NCBI RefSeq assembly: GCF_003298775.1
Contig: NZ_QNTQ01000020.1
Location: forward strand, 1 to 64,000
DNA from: Rhodosalinus halophilus
GTDB lineage: Bacteria; Pseudomonadota; Alphaproteobacteria; Rhodobacterales; Rhodobacteraceae
DNA length: 64,000 nt
Direction: 5' to 3'
Numbering within the stretch: position 1 is the first letter of the stretch; every line of letters begins with the position of its first letter. Shown here piece by piece: positions 24,359-33,553 of this stretch. Under the pieces are notes generated by a model that did not search any database, was not told the DNA's origin, and saw nothing but the letters and a program-made list of their open reading frames with translations. Position numbers and translations under genes: made by a program.

Positions 24359-25624
24359 ATGAAGGATCTGGCTGAGATTTCCGAGCTGATGGACGGCATG
24401 GGCCGCCGGGCGCGCGCCGCCGCGGCCGAACTCGCCTATGCGCCCGCCGAGGCCAAGCGGCACGCTCTCGAGGCCGCGGCAGACGCGCTCTGGGCCGCGC
24501 GGTCCGAGGTCATGGCGGCGAACGAGAAGGATCTCGCCTTCGGGCGCGAGAAGGCGCTTTCGCCGGCGATGATGGACCGGCTCGCGCTCGACGAGGGCCG
24601 CATCAAGGCCATGGCGGAGGGGCTGCGCGCCGTCGCCGCCCAGCCCGATCCGGTGGGCGAGGTCATGGCCGAATGGGATCGCCCCTCGGGCCTGCACATC
24701 CGCCGCGTGCGCACGCCGCTCGGCGTGATCGGCGTGATCTATGAATCGCGGCCCAACGTCACCGCCGACGCGGGCGCGCTCTGCCTCAAGGCGGGCAACG
24801 CCGTGATCCTGCGCGGCGGCTCGGAGAGCCTGCACTCTTCCGCCGCGATTCACGCGGCGCTGCAGGAGGGGCTGGGGGCCGCCGGCCTGCCGCGCGACGC
24901 GATCCAGATGGTGCCGGTGCGCGACCGCGCGGCGGTCAATGCGATGCTGGGCATGACCGGGCATATCGACGTGATCGTCCCGCGCGGCGGCAAGAGCCTC
25001 GTGGGCCTCGTGCAGCGCGAGGCGCGGGTGCCGGTCTTCGCCCATCTCGAGGGGATCGTGCACATCTACGTGGATGCCGCCGCCGACCCGGTGAAGGCGC
25101 TCAAGGTGGTTATGAACGCCAAGACCCGGCGCACGGGCATCTGCGGCGCCGCCGAGTGCCTTCTGATCCATGCCGAGGTGGCCGACACGATCGGGCAGGG
25201 GGTGATCCGCCGCCTGATCGAGGCCGGCGTCCGCGTGCACGCCGACGAGAGCCTGGCCCACATCGAGGGCACGGTGCCCGCGACGGCGGAGGACTGGGGC
25301 CGCGAATACCTCGACATGGATATCGCCGCGAAGGTCGTCCCCGACATCGACGCGGCGATCGACCACATCCGCACCTTCGGCTCGCAGCACACCGACGCCA
25401 TCCTGACCGAGGACGATGCCGCCGCGGCGCGCTTCTTCGAGCGGCTCGACAGCGCAATCCTGATGCGCAACGCCTCGACGCAGTTTGCTGACGGCGGCGA
25501 GTTCGGCATGGGCGCCGAGATCGGCATCGCCACGGGCAAGCTGCATGCCCGCGGCCCGGTGGGGGCCGAGCAGCTCACGAGCTTCAAGTATCTGGTCGAG
25601 GGCGACGGGACGGTGCGCCCCTGA
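24359..25624 (+). CDS. proA: Gamma-glutamyl phosphate reductase
   Basis: ProA is the NADPH-dependent second enzyme of proline synthesis, giving glutamate-5-semialdehyde. The 421-residue aldehyde-dehydrogenase-fold protein shows the catalytic Cys in [26 protein letters not shown] in the cofactor domain and [20 protein letters not shown] near the end. AGGAGG lies 7 bp before the ATG at 24359, which is better placed than the in-frame ATG at 24326. It forms an operon with obgE-proB. Confidence 0.96.
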   Translation: MKDLAEISELMDGMGRRARAAAAELAYAPAEAKRHALEAAADALWAARSEVMAANEKDLAFGREKALSPAMMDRLALDEGRIKAMAEGLRAVAAQPDPVGEVMAEWDRPSGLHIRRVRTPLGVIGVIYESRPNVTADAGALCLKAGNAVILRGGSESLHSSAAIHAALQEGLGAAGLPRDAIQMVPVRDRAAVNAMLGMTGHIDVIVPRGGKSLVGLVQREARVPVFAHLEGIVHIYVDAAADPVKALKVVMNAKTRRTGICGAAECLLIHAEVADTIGQGVIRRLIEAGVRVHADESLAHIEGTVPATAEDWGREYLDMDIAAKVVPDIDAAIDHIRTFGSQHTDAILTEDDAAAARFFERLDSAILMRNASTQFADGGEFGMGAEIGIATGKLHARGPVGAEQLTSFKYLVEGDGTVRP

Positions 25625-25629
25625 CGCAG

Positions 25630-26262
25630 TCAGATCGTGAGCCGCAGGCTCTCGGACTCCAGCGCCGCTTCCGGACTGCGCCCGGACTGAGTGGCGAGCA
25701 GCGCGAGCAGGACGAACTCGACCTGAGCGGGCGGGACATCGCCGGGTTCGGGCGCCTTGGCGCCCTGGAGAAGCTCCCACCCGGCCGTATCGGCGAGGAT
25801 CCGCGGCCCCTCCGCCGTCAGGCGCCATCGGCCGTCCTCGCGCGCCACGCGCAGCGCGCCGCCGCGCGGCAGTGTGGCCTCGGCGCACATCACGCCCAGG
25901 AAGGCCAGCTGCGCCTCCGCCCGCGCGACCGCCGCGGTCACGGTCCAGTCGAGATCGAGCTGCGTGTCGCCCAGATAGCCCTGCGCGAGCCGCGCCGCCT
26001 CGGACGCCGAGAGCGCCTCGGCGCCGGCGCGCGCACCGAAGGCCACGCGGAAAAAGGCCAGCCGCGATTGCGCGCTGGCGCAGCTCTCGGCGACGAGTTG
26101 CAGCTCCGGGCCAGACGCCGCACCACCCTCCAGCGAAAGAAGCTCCAGCCCGTTGGCGATCGCGCCCACGGGGCTGACGAGATCGTGACAGATCCGCGCC
26201 CCTATGAGCGCGGCGAGTTCCGCACTAGGTTCAGGGGCGACCGTATCCGGGACAACCGACAT
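25630..26262 (-). CDS. chpT: Histidine phosphotransferase ChpT
   Basis: This protein of about 210 residues passes phosphate from the kinase CckA to CtrA/CpdR in alphaproteobacteria. The phospho-acceptor His lies in ICHDLVSPVGAIANGLELL (about residues 23-43). The C-terminal half is the degenerate ATPase-like domain. Its ATG (26262) shares the palindromic CATG with the start of the divergent gene, so no intergenic DNA exists. It converges on proA with a 5-bp gap. Confidence 0.85.
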   Translation of the reverse strand: MSVVPDTVAPEPSAELAALIGARICHDLVSPVGAIANGLELLSLEGGAASGPELQLVAESCASAQSRLAFFRVAFGARAGAEALSASEAARLAQGYLGDTQLDLDWTVTAAVARAEAQLAFLGVMCAEATLPRGGALRVAREDGRWRLTAEGPRILADTAGWELLQGAKAPEPGDVPPAQVEFVLLALLATQSGRSPEAALESESLRLTI

Positions 26263-26443
26263 GAACGACCTCAACGCACTTCTCGAACCGGGCATGCTGG
26301 TGCGCCACCCCGACCGACCCGACTGGGGCGTGGGGCAGGTGCAATCCAACATCGGCGGGCGGATCACCGTCAACTTCCGCGAGGAGGGCAAGGTCGTGAT
26401 CGATGGGGCCCGCATCACCCTCGTGCCCGTCATCGAACCCTGA
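26261..26443 (+). CDS. DUF3553-family small protein
   Basis: This 60-residue protein has the pattern LLEPGMLVRHPDRPDWGVGQVQ, then GGRITVNFREEGKVVI. It is a compact SH3/Tudor-like beta-barrel of the kind that follows UvrD/PcrA helicases in other proteins. The function is unknown; binding to nucleic acid or a protein partner is plausible. Its ATG overlaps the chpT start codon on the other strand. The ribosome site is weak (GGGA). Confidence 0.75.
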   Translation: MNDLNALLEPGMLVRHPDRPDWGVGQVQSNIGGRITVNFREEGKVVIDGARITLVPVIEP

Positions 26444-26447
26444 TTCA

Positions 26448-26464
26448 GTTACGGATTGGTAAAC
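26448..26464. promoter_or_regulatory. CtrA-like motif upstream of olsB
   Basis: GTTACGGATTGGTAAAC (TTAC-N7-TAAA) resembles the CtrA consensus TTAA-N7-TTAA and a second site at 33554. It lies 88 bp before olsB. This is a candidate only. Confidence 0.3.
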
Positions 26465-26551
26465 GCGCCGAAGCGCCGGGGCGGTGGTTTTGTTGCCAAT
26501 TCCGCCCGCCTTGCCTATGACGCAGGCGCCGAGACACTAGCCCGATCGCGC

Positions 26552-27334
26552 ATGACGAAGCCCGCCGCCCGCCCGGACCCCGAGTTCCGTGTCCGTCTCG
26601 CAACGGACGAGCGCGACCGCCTCGCCGCGCAGCGGCTGCGCTATGCCGTCTTCGTCGAGGAGCTGGGCGGCTCCGGCCCGCTCGTCGATCACGCCGCGCG
26701 GCTCGAGCGCGACAGGTTCGACCCGTTCTTCGACCACCTCGTCCTCGTCGATCCGGCGCGCGACGCAGCCGCGCTCGATCACGTCGTCGGCGTCTATCGC
26801 GTCATGCGCCCCGAGCAGGCGGCCGCGGCGGGCCAGTTCTACAGCGAGGACGAATACGACCTCGCGCCGCTGCACGCGAGCGGGCGCCGCATGCTCGAGC
26901 TGGGCCGTTCCTGCGTGCACCCCTGTTATCGCGGCGGGGCCGCCATGTTCCATCTCTGGCGCGCGCTGGCCGACTACGTCGCCACGCACGAGATAGAGAT
27001 CCTGTTCGGCGTGGCGAGCTTCCACGGCACCGATCCGCAAGCGTTGGCCGAGCCGCTTTCGCTGCTCCACCACCGCCACCTCGCGCCGATCGACCTGCGA
27101 GTGCGGGCGCGGGACTTCCAGCGCATGGATCTGCTGCCCGAGGCGGCGATCGACCGGCGGCGCGCCATGCTGCAGGTGCCCGCGCTCATCAAGGCCTATC
27201 TGCGCCTCGGCGGCTTCGTGGGCGAGGGGGCCTTCGTGGACCACGCCTTCAACACCACGGATGTCTGCCTGCTGATGGATACGGCGCGGCTCAACGAACG
27301 GCAGGCCGCGCTCTACCGCGGGGGGCGCGCATGA
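26552..27334 (+). CDS. olsB: L-ornithine N-alpha-acyltransferase OlsB
   Basis: OlsB transfers a 3-hydroxyacyl group from acyl carrier protein to ornithine, the first step of the phosphorus-free ornithine lipid. The 260-residue protein has the OlsB/hemolysin-type GNAT pattern: RLRYAVFVEELGG, VVGVYRVMRP, LELGRSCVHPCYRGG and PALIKAYLRLGGFVGEGA. The stop overlaps the olsA start by 4 bp (ATGA). A longer open frame back to 26456 exists, but homology begins at the ATG chosen. Confidence 0.9.
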   Translation: MTKPAARPDPEFRVRLATDERDRLAAQRLRYAVFVEELGGSGPLVDHAARLERDRFDPFFDHLVLVDPARDAAALDHVVGVYRVMRPEQAAAAGQFYSEDEYDLAPLHASGRRMLELGRSCVHPCYRGGAAMFHLWRALADYVATHEIEILFGVASFHGTDPQALAEPLSLLHHRHLAPIDLRVRARDFQRMDLLPEAAIDRRRAMLQVPALIKAYLRLGGFVGEGAFVDHAFNTTDVCLLMDTARLNERQAALYRGGRA

Positions 27335-28167
27335 GCCGAACCTGGCGCGGCGCGGCGCCGCCCGCGCCGGAGCCCATCGGCCCCGCCGGCTGGCTTCGCG
27401 CGGCGGCGACCGGCCTGCCGCTCGCGCTCGTCGTCTTCGGCGGGCTTGCGGTGCTGCTGCTCCTGCGCGTGCCGGAGCGGCTCGTTTGGGGCGCGCGGCG
27501 CCCTGTCACGCCATGGATCACCCTGGGCGTCTGCCGTGCGGCCCTGCCGCTTCTGGGCGTGCGGCTGGTGATCCGCGGCGCGCCGATCCGCGGCGCGGGG
27601 GCGATGGTGGCCAACCACGCCTCTTGGGCGGACATCTTCGCGCTCAACGCCTGCACGCCCCTCTACTTCGTCGCCAAGGCCGAGGTGGCCGGCTGGCCCG
27701 GCATCGGCTGGCTGGCCCGGGCGACGGGCACGCTCTTCATCGCGCGCGACCGGCGCGCGGCGCGCCTCCAGCGGGAAGCCTTCGCGGAGCGTCTGCGGCT
27801 GGGGCACCGTCTGCTCTTCTTTCCCGAAGGCACCTCGACCGACGGCCGCCGCGTGCTGCGCTTCGTGCCGACGCTTTTCGACGCCTTCTACGACGACGGC
27901 CTCGACGGGCTGCGGATCCAGCCGGTGACGGTCGCATGGCATGCGCCGCCGGGTCGGGATGCGCGCTTCTACGGCTGGTGGGGCGACATGGCCTTCGGGC
28001 CGCATCTGCTTCAGGTGCTGGCCGCGCCGGGCCGGGGCCGGGTCGAGGTGATCTGGCACGCGCCCCTGGACGTGGCCGGGCACGCCGGCCGCAAGGCGCT
28101 CGCGCAGGCGCTCGAGGCACGCGTGCGCGAAGGGCTCGAGGCCGCGCTCAGCCCATCGCGTCCCTGA
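27331..28167 (+). CDS. olsA: 1-acyl-sn-glycerol-3-phosphate acyltransferase family, OlsA
   Basis: This second enzyme of ornithine-lipid synthesis acylates lyso-ornithine lipid. It is a 278-residue membrane-anchored PlsC-type protein: one hydrophobic helix (about 28-50), the H-x4-D motif NHASWAD, and FFPEGTSTDGRRVL corresponding to the EGTRS motif. It is coupled to olsB by ATGA overlap. It converges with the thiE-like gene, sharing 20 bp at the 3' ends. Confidence 0.9.
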   Translation: MSRTWRGAAPPAPEPIGPAGWLRAAATGLPLALVVFGGLAVLLLLRVPERLVWGARRPVTPWITLGVCRAALPLLGVRLVIRGAPIRGAGAMVANHASWADIFALNACTPLYFVAKAEVAGWPGIGWLARATGTLFIARDRRAARLQREAFAERLRLGHRLLFFPEGTSTDGRRVLRFVPTLFDAFYDDGLDGLRIQPVTVAWHAPPGRDARFYGWWGDMAFGPHLLQVLAAPGRGRVEVIWHAPLDVAGHAGRKALAQALEARVREGLEAALSPSRP

Positions 28168-28768
28168 GCGCCCCCAGCGCCGCGACCGGGTCCGGTTCGC
28201 GCCAGACCTCCTCGCCGAAGGCGAAGAAATCGACCACCGGGGCCAGCTCCGCCACCCGCGCGGCGTCGAGCGCCCCCTCGGCCACGACCGGAAGCTCGAT
28301 CATCTCCGACCACCAGGCGAAAAGATCATGCGCCGCCACGGTGCCGTCGCCCAGCCCCGTCTCGGCCACGGGGCCGAAGGCGATGTAGTCCGCGCCCGCC
28401 TCGCCGGCGGACATACCCTGATGGCGCGAGGCCCCGCAGAAGGCGCCCACGATCGCCTCGGCGCCAAGCATGGCCCGCGCCTTGCGCACCGAGCGCGCAC
28501 CGTCCGTCAGATGCACCCCGTCGAGGCCCAGCCGTTCCACCAGCGCCAGGTGCTCCGCCACCACCAGCGGCACGTCGCGGGCGTGGGCGATCTCGCGCAG
28601 CCCGTCCGCGGCGCGCGCCACCGCGTCGGCGTCCCGCGTGGCCAGATCGAGCCGCAGACAGGCCACGGGATGGACGTCGAGCACGGCCTCGAGCTGCGGC
28701 GCGAAGTCCGGCAGCGCGATCTCCGGCGGCGTAACGAGATAGATCTGCGGGCGGTCGTCTCCGGCCAT
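28148..28768 (-). CDS. Thiamine-phosphate synthase-like protein
   Basis: This protein of about 206 residues is a TIM barrel of the ThiE/TenI family. LVVAEHLALVERLGLDGVHL and GASRHQGMSAGEAGADYIAF are the phosphate and pyrimidine binding loops, and FGPVAET follows. ThiE joins thiazole phosphate and HMP-PP to thiamine phosphate. No other thi genes are nearby, and the N-terminus is short, so a TenI-like or paralogous role is possible. GGGGGAGG precedes the ATG at 28768. Confidence 0.7.
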   Translation of the reverse strand: MAGDDRPQIYLVTPPEIALPDFAPQLEAVLDVHPVACLRLDLATRDADAVARAADGLREIAHARDVPLVVAEHLALVERLGLDGVHLTDGARSVRKARAMLGAEAIVGAFCGASRHQGMSAGEAGADYIAFGPVAETGLGDGTVAAHDLFAWWSEMIELPVVAEGALDAARVAELAPVVDFFAFGEEVWREPDPVAALGALRDAMG

Positions 28769-28859
28769 GCGCGCCTCCCCCTGACTGCGCACCGCCTCTT
28801 ACCGCGCCGCGCGCGGCTTGGCCATGCCCCGCCGCGCGCGGCCGACGACGACACGCCGG

Positions 28860-28934
28860 CCCGGTCCTTCCGCTTGCAAGAAATACCCCGGGGGGTGAGG
28901 CGGCGCGAGCCGCCGAGGGGGGCAGCGCCCCCCT
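28860..28934 (+). repeat. Dispersed intergenic element, copy A
   Basis: The copy shows the ordered blocks CCGGTCCTTC, AAGAAATA, CCCCGGGGGGTGAGG, a GGCGGC/GCCGCC stem and a GGGGGGCAGCGCCCCCC stem. The same blocks recur at 42939-43010 (opposite strand) and 53587-53656. It lies between the ThiE-like and VOC genes. Confidence 0.75.
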
Positions 28935-28938
28935 CGTC

Positions 28939-29385
28939 TCAGGCGCGCCGATCCCAGAGCCAGGGCTCCGCGATCTCCAGCGAGTTCCCCGCCGGGTCGC
29001 GGAAGTAGATCGACCGCGCGCCATTGGGCCAGGCGAAATCCGCCTCGATCGCCACGCCGGCGGCCTCGAGCCGCGCGCGCCAGGCGTCGATCTCCCCGGC
29101 GGGCGCGGCGAGGCACAGATGGCCCGGCCCCTCCGCCCCGTGCGGCGGCACGGGCAGCCGCGGGTTGCCCGGCGGCTTGACCGTTTCAGCCGGGTTGAAG
29201 ACCAGCACCACCTGCGCGCCCGCTCGGAAAAAGACGTGCCGGGCGCCCACCCGCTGGATCCGCTCGAGCCCCAGCACGCCGCCGTAGAAGGCTTCGGCCG
29301 CATCGAGATCCTCGGCATAGACCGCGGCCTCGAGCACGCCGCGCGCCGGCGGTGCCGGCGGAAGGGTCGCGTCATCCTCTGCCAT
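28939..29385 (-). CDS. VOC-family (glyoxalase/bleomycin-resistance) protein
   Basis: This 148-residue protein has two beta-alpha-beta-beta-beta units. EAAVYAEDLDAAEAFYGGVL opens the first, GHLCLAAPAGEIDAWRARLE holds a candidate metal His, and IYFRDPAGNSLEIAEP ends with the Glu ligand. Such enzymes bind a divalent metal and act as lyases, dioxygenases or resistance proteins; the substrate is unknown. The ATG at 29385 was chosen because the residues upstream (from 29427) look non-coding. Confidence 0.8.
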   Translation of the reverse strand: MAEDDATLPPAPPARGVLEAAVYAEDLDAAEAFYGGVLGLERIQRVGARHVFFRAGAQVVLVFNPAETVKPPGNPRLPVPPHGAEGPGHLCLAAPAGEIDAWRARLEAAGVAIEADFAWPNGARSIYFRDPAGNSLEIAEPWLWDRRA

Positions 29386-29593
29386 GGCGCCGAGGCTAGC
29401 AGAGCGCGTGCGGCCTGTCAGCGGCACGCGCCCGTCATTCAGGCGTTACAGGAGCAGGCTAGGCCTCGTGCAGGCCACCGGATATTGCGGGGCTTGCCGC
29501 AAGGCGAACGCGATATATAGTAAGAAGAGGCAGAGGGCGCCGGATTGGCCCGGCCAGGTCGGCGGCGTCGCACGGGCGGAGGCGCGGGGCGCG

Positions 29594-30178
29594 ATGGATG
29601 GCGATTTCAGGACGAGTTTCGTACGGGAGCCCGGCGCGCTCCGAAAGCATCCGTCGCTCGTGCTCAATGCCGATTACCGGCCGCTCTCCTACTACCCGCT
29701 CTCGCTCTGGCCGTGGCAGGAGGCGGTGAAGGCCGTCTGGCTCGACCGGGTGAGCATCGTCGCGGAATACGACCAGACCGTGCGCAGCCCCTCGACCACG
29801 ATCCGAATACCCTCGGTGGTCGTTCTCAAGGACTATGTGAAACCCAGGAAGCGCGTGGCCTTCACGCGCTTCAATCTTTTTCTGCGGGACGAATTCGCCT
29901 GCCAGTATTGCGGCGCCAAGGGCGATCTGACCTTCGACCATGTGGTGCCGCGCGCCTCGGGCGGGGTGACGAGCTGGGAAAACGTCGTCGCCGCCTGCGC
30001 GAAGTGCAACCTGCGCAAGGGCGCCAAGAGCCTGCGCCAGACGGGCATGAGCCTGCGCAAGCCGCCGCGCCGGCCGGGCGCGGAAGAGCTGCGCAACCTC
30101 GGTCGCAAGTTCCCGCCCAACTACCTGCACGAAAGCTGGCTCGACTTCCTTTACTGGGACGCCGAGCTCGAGGCCTGA
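29594..30178 (+). CDS. HNH endonuclease
   Basis: This 194-residue protein has a conserved N-terminal part (LVLNADYRPLSYYPLSLWPW) and a classical HNH nuclease: CQYCGAKG with DLTFDHVVPRASGG (His-Asp), WENVVAACAKCNLRKG (Asn and zinc Cys pair). The family is widespread in alphaproteobacteria and of unsettled role, possibly DNA repair. The ATG lies within GCGCGATGGATGG with weak ribosome binding. It converges with the MFS gene, overlapping by 28 bp at the 3' ends. Confidence 0.88.
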   Translation: MDGDFRTSFVREPGALRKHPSLVLNADYRPLSYYPLSLWPWQEAVKAVWLDRVSIVAEYDQTVRSPSTTIRIPSVVVLKDYVKPRKRVAFTRFNLFLRDEFACQYCGAKGDLTFDHVVPRASGGVTSWENVVAACAKCNLRKGAKSLRQTGMSLRKPPRRPGAEELRNLGRKFPPNYLHESWLDFLYWDAELEA

Positions 30179-31605
30179 GCGGCCGCGCCGCCCGCACGCA
30201 GACCGAGCCAGGCGATCGGCGCCGCGAGCGCTGCCAGAGCCGCCGCGATCCAGGCGAGCGTGGCCAGCGCCGCGGTGCTCGCCGCCATGTGTCCCGCCGC
30301 AGCGGATTCCGTGCCGAAGCTCGCCGGGCCGCCGGCAGCGTGATAGCGGGCCGCCGCGACGCCGCCCATGGCGGCGACGGCGATCAGCCCGGCCATGCGC
30401 GTGACCGCGTTGTTCACCCCCGAGGCCGCGCCGGCGCGGGCGTCTGGCACGGAGATCATCACCGCGGTCGAGAGCGGCGCGACCAGCATGCTCATCCCCA
30501 GCCCCGTGAGCGCGAGCGCGGGCAGGCTGCGCGTCCAGAACTCGGCCGCCGGGGCGGTGGCGGCGAAGGCGGCGTAACCGGCCGCCACCGTCAGCGCGCC
30601 GGCGAGGATCGGCGGGGCAGGGCCGATCCGGTCGGCGACGCGCCCGGCGAGGCCCGAGAAGGCGCCCACGCAGAGCGCCAGCGGCGCGAAGGCCACGGAG
30701 GCGGCCGCCTCGCTGACGCCCCAGCCGCCGATCAGCGCCATGGGCACGAAGAAGATCATCGTCGAGAGCGCGAAATAGAGCGCGAAGGTCAGCCCGTTGG
30801 CGGCGGCGAAGGCGCGGCTGCGGAAGAGGTCGAGCGGCATCATCGGCGCGGGCGCGCGCGCCTGCCACAGCAGGAAGAGGGCGAAAATTCCGATCCCGGC
30901 GGCCGAGACCGGCCATTGTCCGGGGCGCGTCAGCCCCCAGGCGAGCGCGAAGAGCCCCAGCGTGGCCAGCACGGCGCCCGGCCAGTCGACCGGCGCCTCC
31001 GGCCGCCCCGGATCGGGCTCTGCCTTGCTGTGCAGCAGCCAGAGCGCGATCGCCCCGAGCGGGAGGTTCAGCGCGAAGACCAGCCGCCAGGTCCACTCGC
31101 CCCCGGCCGAGAGGATCAGCCCGCCGATCACCGGGCCGCCCGCCGTTGTGAGCGCCGAGGCCGCCGCCCAGAGGCCGATGGCGCGGCCCCGCTCGGCACG
31201 CGGATAGGCGCGCGCCACGAGCGCCAGCGAGCCCGGCACCATCGCGGCCGCGCCCGCGCCCTTGAGCGCCCGTGCCGCGATCATCGCCTCGGGCGTGGGC
31301 GCGAGCGCCGTGGCCGCCGATCCCAGCAGAAAGACCGCGATCCCAGCGCCGAAGACGCGGACCAGACCGAAGCGGTCCCCGAGCGCCCCGCCGGCCAGGA
31401 TCAGCGCCGAGAGCGGCAGCATGTAGGCGTTGTTGATCCATTGCGCCTGCGCGAGGCTGGCGTTCAGGCTCTCACGGATGGCGGGCAGGGCTATCGCGAC
31501 GACCGTGCCGTCGATGAAGCCCAGCGCCGAGGCGAGGATCGCAGCGGCGAGCATCCAGCGCCGGTTGCGCGGTGCACAGACCGGCGGGCGCGCGTCGTCG
31601 GTCAT
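30151..31605 (-). CDS. MFS transporter, DHA2 (14-TM) drug-efflux type
   Basis: This 484-residue inner-membrane antiporter has about 14 hydrophobic helices. Motifs are ALGFIDGTVVAIALPAI (motif D1), LILAGGALGDRFGLVRVFG (motif A) and ALTTAGGPVIGGLIL (motif C). It probably exports cationic or hydrophobic compounds by proton exchange. The start MTDDARPP at 31605 fits the first helix best; residues further upstream are Arg/Pro-rich. No regulator gene is adjacent. Confidence 0.85.
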   Translation of the reverse strand: MTDDARPPVCAPRNRRWMLAAAILASALGFIDGTVVAIALPAIRESLNASLAQAQWINNAYMLPLSALILAGGALGDRFGLVRVFGAGIAVFLLGSAATALAPTPEAMIAARALKGAGAAAMVPGSLALVARAYPRAERGRAIGLWAAASALTTAGGPVIGGLILSAGGEWTWRLVFALNLPLGAIALWLLHSKAEPDPGRPEAPVDWPGAVLATLGLFALAWGLTRPGQWPVSAAGIGIFALFLLWQARAPAPMMPLDLFRSRAFAAANGLTFALYFALSTMIFFVPMALIGGWGVSEAAASVAFAPLALCVGAFSGLAGRVADRIGPAPPILAGALTVAAGYAAFAATAPAAEFWTRSLPALALTGLGMSMLVAPLSTAVMISVPDARAGAASGVNNAVTRMAGLIAVAAMGGVAAARYHAAGGPASFGTESAAAGHMAASTAALATLAWIAAALAALAAPIAWLGLRAGGAAAQASSSASQ

Positions 31606-31633
31606 GCCGGCGACGACGCCGCCCGCTGCGCGC

Positions 31634-32182
31634 TCACGCGCCCTGTTTCTGGGTCGCGGTCTGCTGTTGCGGCTGAGATCCGCCGGACTTGCCGGTCTGC
31701 GGCGCCTGGCTCTCGGCGCCCTGCTTGGCCCGGCCGCCACCGTTGAGCGGGTCGTCCTGCCGCTGGACGGAGCCCTCGAAATGCGCGCCCGATTCGATTG
31801 CGATGGTCTTGTGGATGATGTCGCCCTCGACCCGGGCGGTGGAGGTGAGGCGCACCTTGAGCCCGCGCACGCGGCCGACGATCCGGCCGTTGATGACCAC
31901 GTCGTCGGCGGTGACCTCGCCCTTGATGGTGGCGGATTCGCCGATGGTCAGCAGATGGGCGCGGATGTCGCCCTCGACCGTGCCTTCCACCTGGATGTCG
32001 CCGGTGGTCTTGACGTTGCCGGTGATGTGCAGATCGGAGGAGAGCACCGACGGCGAGGGCTTCGGCTTGTTCGCCGAGGCCGCGTAATCCGACCGGGGCG
32101 CCGGCGAGGTCTCCGCGGAGGGCGCGGGCGCCGGTTCCGCGGCCTTGGGGCCGGGCTCGTTGATCTTGCTCTTAGAAAACAT
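31634..32182 (-). CDS. Bactofilin (polymer-forming cytoskeletal protein)
   Basis: This 182-residue protein has a Pro/Ala-rich N-terminal tail, a central right-handed beta-helix (about 48-140: LHITGNVKTTGDIQVEGTVE, GEVTADDVVINGRIVGRVRG) and a Gln/Gly-rich disordered tail. Bactofilins polymerise without nucleotide and position cell-wall enzymes. It overlaps the upstream M23 peptidase gene by 11 bp, an arrangement seen in many bacteria, which supports a joint role in cell shape. Confidence 0.9.
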   Translation of the reverse strand: MFSKSKINEPGPKAAEPAPAPSAETSPAPRSDYAASANKPKPSPSVLSSDLHITGNVKTTGDIQVEGTVEGDIRAHLLTIGESATIKGEVTADDVVINGRIVGRVRGLKVRLTSTARVEGDIIHKTIAIESGAHFEGSVQRQDDPLNGGGRAKQGAESQAPQTGKSGGSQPQQQTATQKQGA

Positions 32183-33482
32183 CTCTCGCAGCCTTGATGT
32201 AGATCATGGGGTTCACGGCTTTGCCGCCGACACGGACTTCGTAGTGCAGATGGGTGCCGGTGGAGCGTCCGCTGTTCCCCATATCACCGATCCTGTCGCC
32301 GCGCGATACCCTTTGGCCTTCCTTCACGCGAATGCGGGACATGTGGGCATAGCGCGTCTCGATGCCGAATTCGTGCTGGATCTTGACCAGCCGCCCGTAG
32401 CCGGAAAGCCAGCCGGCGTGGGTCACGACGCCGTCGGCGGTGGCGTAGATCGGCGTGCCGTGCGAGGCGGCGAAGTCGGCGCCGTTGTGCATCCGGCCCC
32501 AGCGCATCCCGAAGCCGCTGGTGAAGCGGAACGCGCCCTTGACCGGCAGCGCGAAGGGCGCCTTCTGCGCCGCGATGCGATAGAGGTTCAGCTCGTCGAG
32601 CCTGTTCATGATGCGGCCCGCGCGTTCGGCGTCGGGGTGCATCGCGCCGCCGCTCGTGGTGAAGGAGATCGGCGTGAGCGGGCCGCCGAGGCCCGAATAC
32701 CCGCGCCGCACCTCGTCGAGCAGGTCGTCGGGGTCCAGCCCCGCGCGCTCGAACATCCGGTCCAGCGGCTCGACCGAAACGAGCATCGCCTCCTCGAGCT
32801 GGCGGAAGATCGTCTCGTTCTGGTCCTGAAGCAGGCGCAACTCGCTCGCCATGCGGTCCGCAGCGAGCAGGGCCTCCTCGGCGTCGGCCTCGAGCCGGTC
32901 GCGTTCGGCCGCAGTCTCGGCCAGCGCGCGGGTCAGGAAGGCGACGGTCGTGTCCGCGCCGCCGCCACCCTCGGGCAGGGCCTCGCCGTCCTCGAGCGCG
33001 CGCTCGAGCGTCGCGAGCCGCTCGCGCATCGCGTTGCGGTCCCGGGCCAGGTCGCGCATCTTCGCCTGCACGATCTCGAGACCCGTCTCGAGTTCGCGGC
33101 GGCGCGTCTCGGAGGCGAGAAGCTCGGACTGCATCACCGAGACCTGTTCGAGCGCCGTGTTGAACCGTTCCTGCGCGGCGACCGCCTCGGCCGCGCGGGC
33201 GTCGCGCGCCTCGGCCAGGGCGTTGAGCCGCGCCTGATAGGTTTCGAGGTCGCGCCGCGCCTGCTCGCGGAAGTTGCCGCCGCCGATCGCGTCCATCAGC
33301 AGGATCGCCGTCGCGAGGATCGCCCAGCCCACGACGAGCGTGGCGCCCGCCATCGCGATCGCCTGCGTCCCCGACCGAAGCCGGATGAAGCGCATGTCGT
33401 CGTCGGATTTCAGAAAGAGCCTTCGCTCGGGAAAGACGCGCTCGAGAAGCGCATGAAACCGTATCGCCAGCCGCGTCCGCAC
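32172..33482 (-). CDS. Membrane-anchored M23 (LytM) peptidase with coiled coil
   Basis: This cell-wall endopeptidase or activator has about 436 residues. A transmembrane helix (GATLVVGWAILATAILLMDA) is followed by a long periplasmic coiled coil (about 70-210) and the LytM domain. Zinc ligands appear in MHNGADFA and THLHYEVRVGG, with SGFGMRWGRMHNGADF at the domain start. GTG at 33482 is the chosen start; the family begins with (V/M)RTRLAIRFHALL. It forms an operon with bactofilin and probably acts on peptidoglycan cross-links. Confidence 0.88.
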   Translation of the reverse strand: MRTRLAIRFHALLERVFPERRLFLKSDDDMRFIRLRSGTQAIAMAGATLVVGWAILATAILLMDAIGGGNFREQARRDLETYQARLNALAEARDARAAEAVAAQERFNTALEQVSVMQSELLASETRRRELETGLEIVQAKMRDLARDRNAMRERLATLERALEDGEALPEGGGGADTTVAFLTRALAETAAERDRLEADAEEALLAADRMASELRLLQDQNETIFRQLEEAMLVSVEPLDRMFERAGLDPDDLLDEVRRGYSGLGGPLTPISFTTSGGAMHPDAERAGRIMNRLDELNLYRIAAQKAPFALPVKGAFRFTSGFGMRWGRMHNGADFAASHGTPIYATADGVVTHAGWLSGYGRLVKIQHEFGIETRYAHMSRIRVKEGQRVSRGDRIGDMGNSGRSTGTHLHYEVRVGGKAVNPMIYIKAARDVF

Positions 33483-33553
33483 GAAGCCTGCCCCTCGCTC
33501 CTGTCTCAATCGCGACGCTCGGGCTCCCCAACACCCGGCACCTTGCACAGTTG

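Noticed and set aside
29545-31746. A plus-strand frame of 733 codons over the HNH and MFS genes
   Set aside because: The HNH and MFS proteins show clear motifs in other frames; this one has none.
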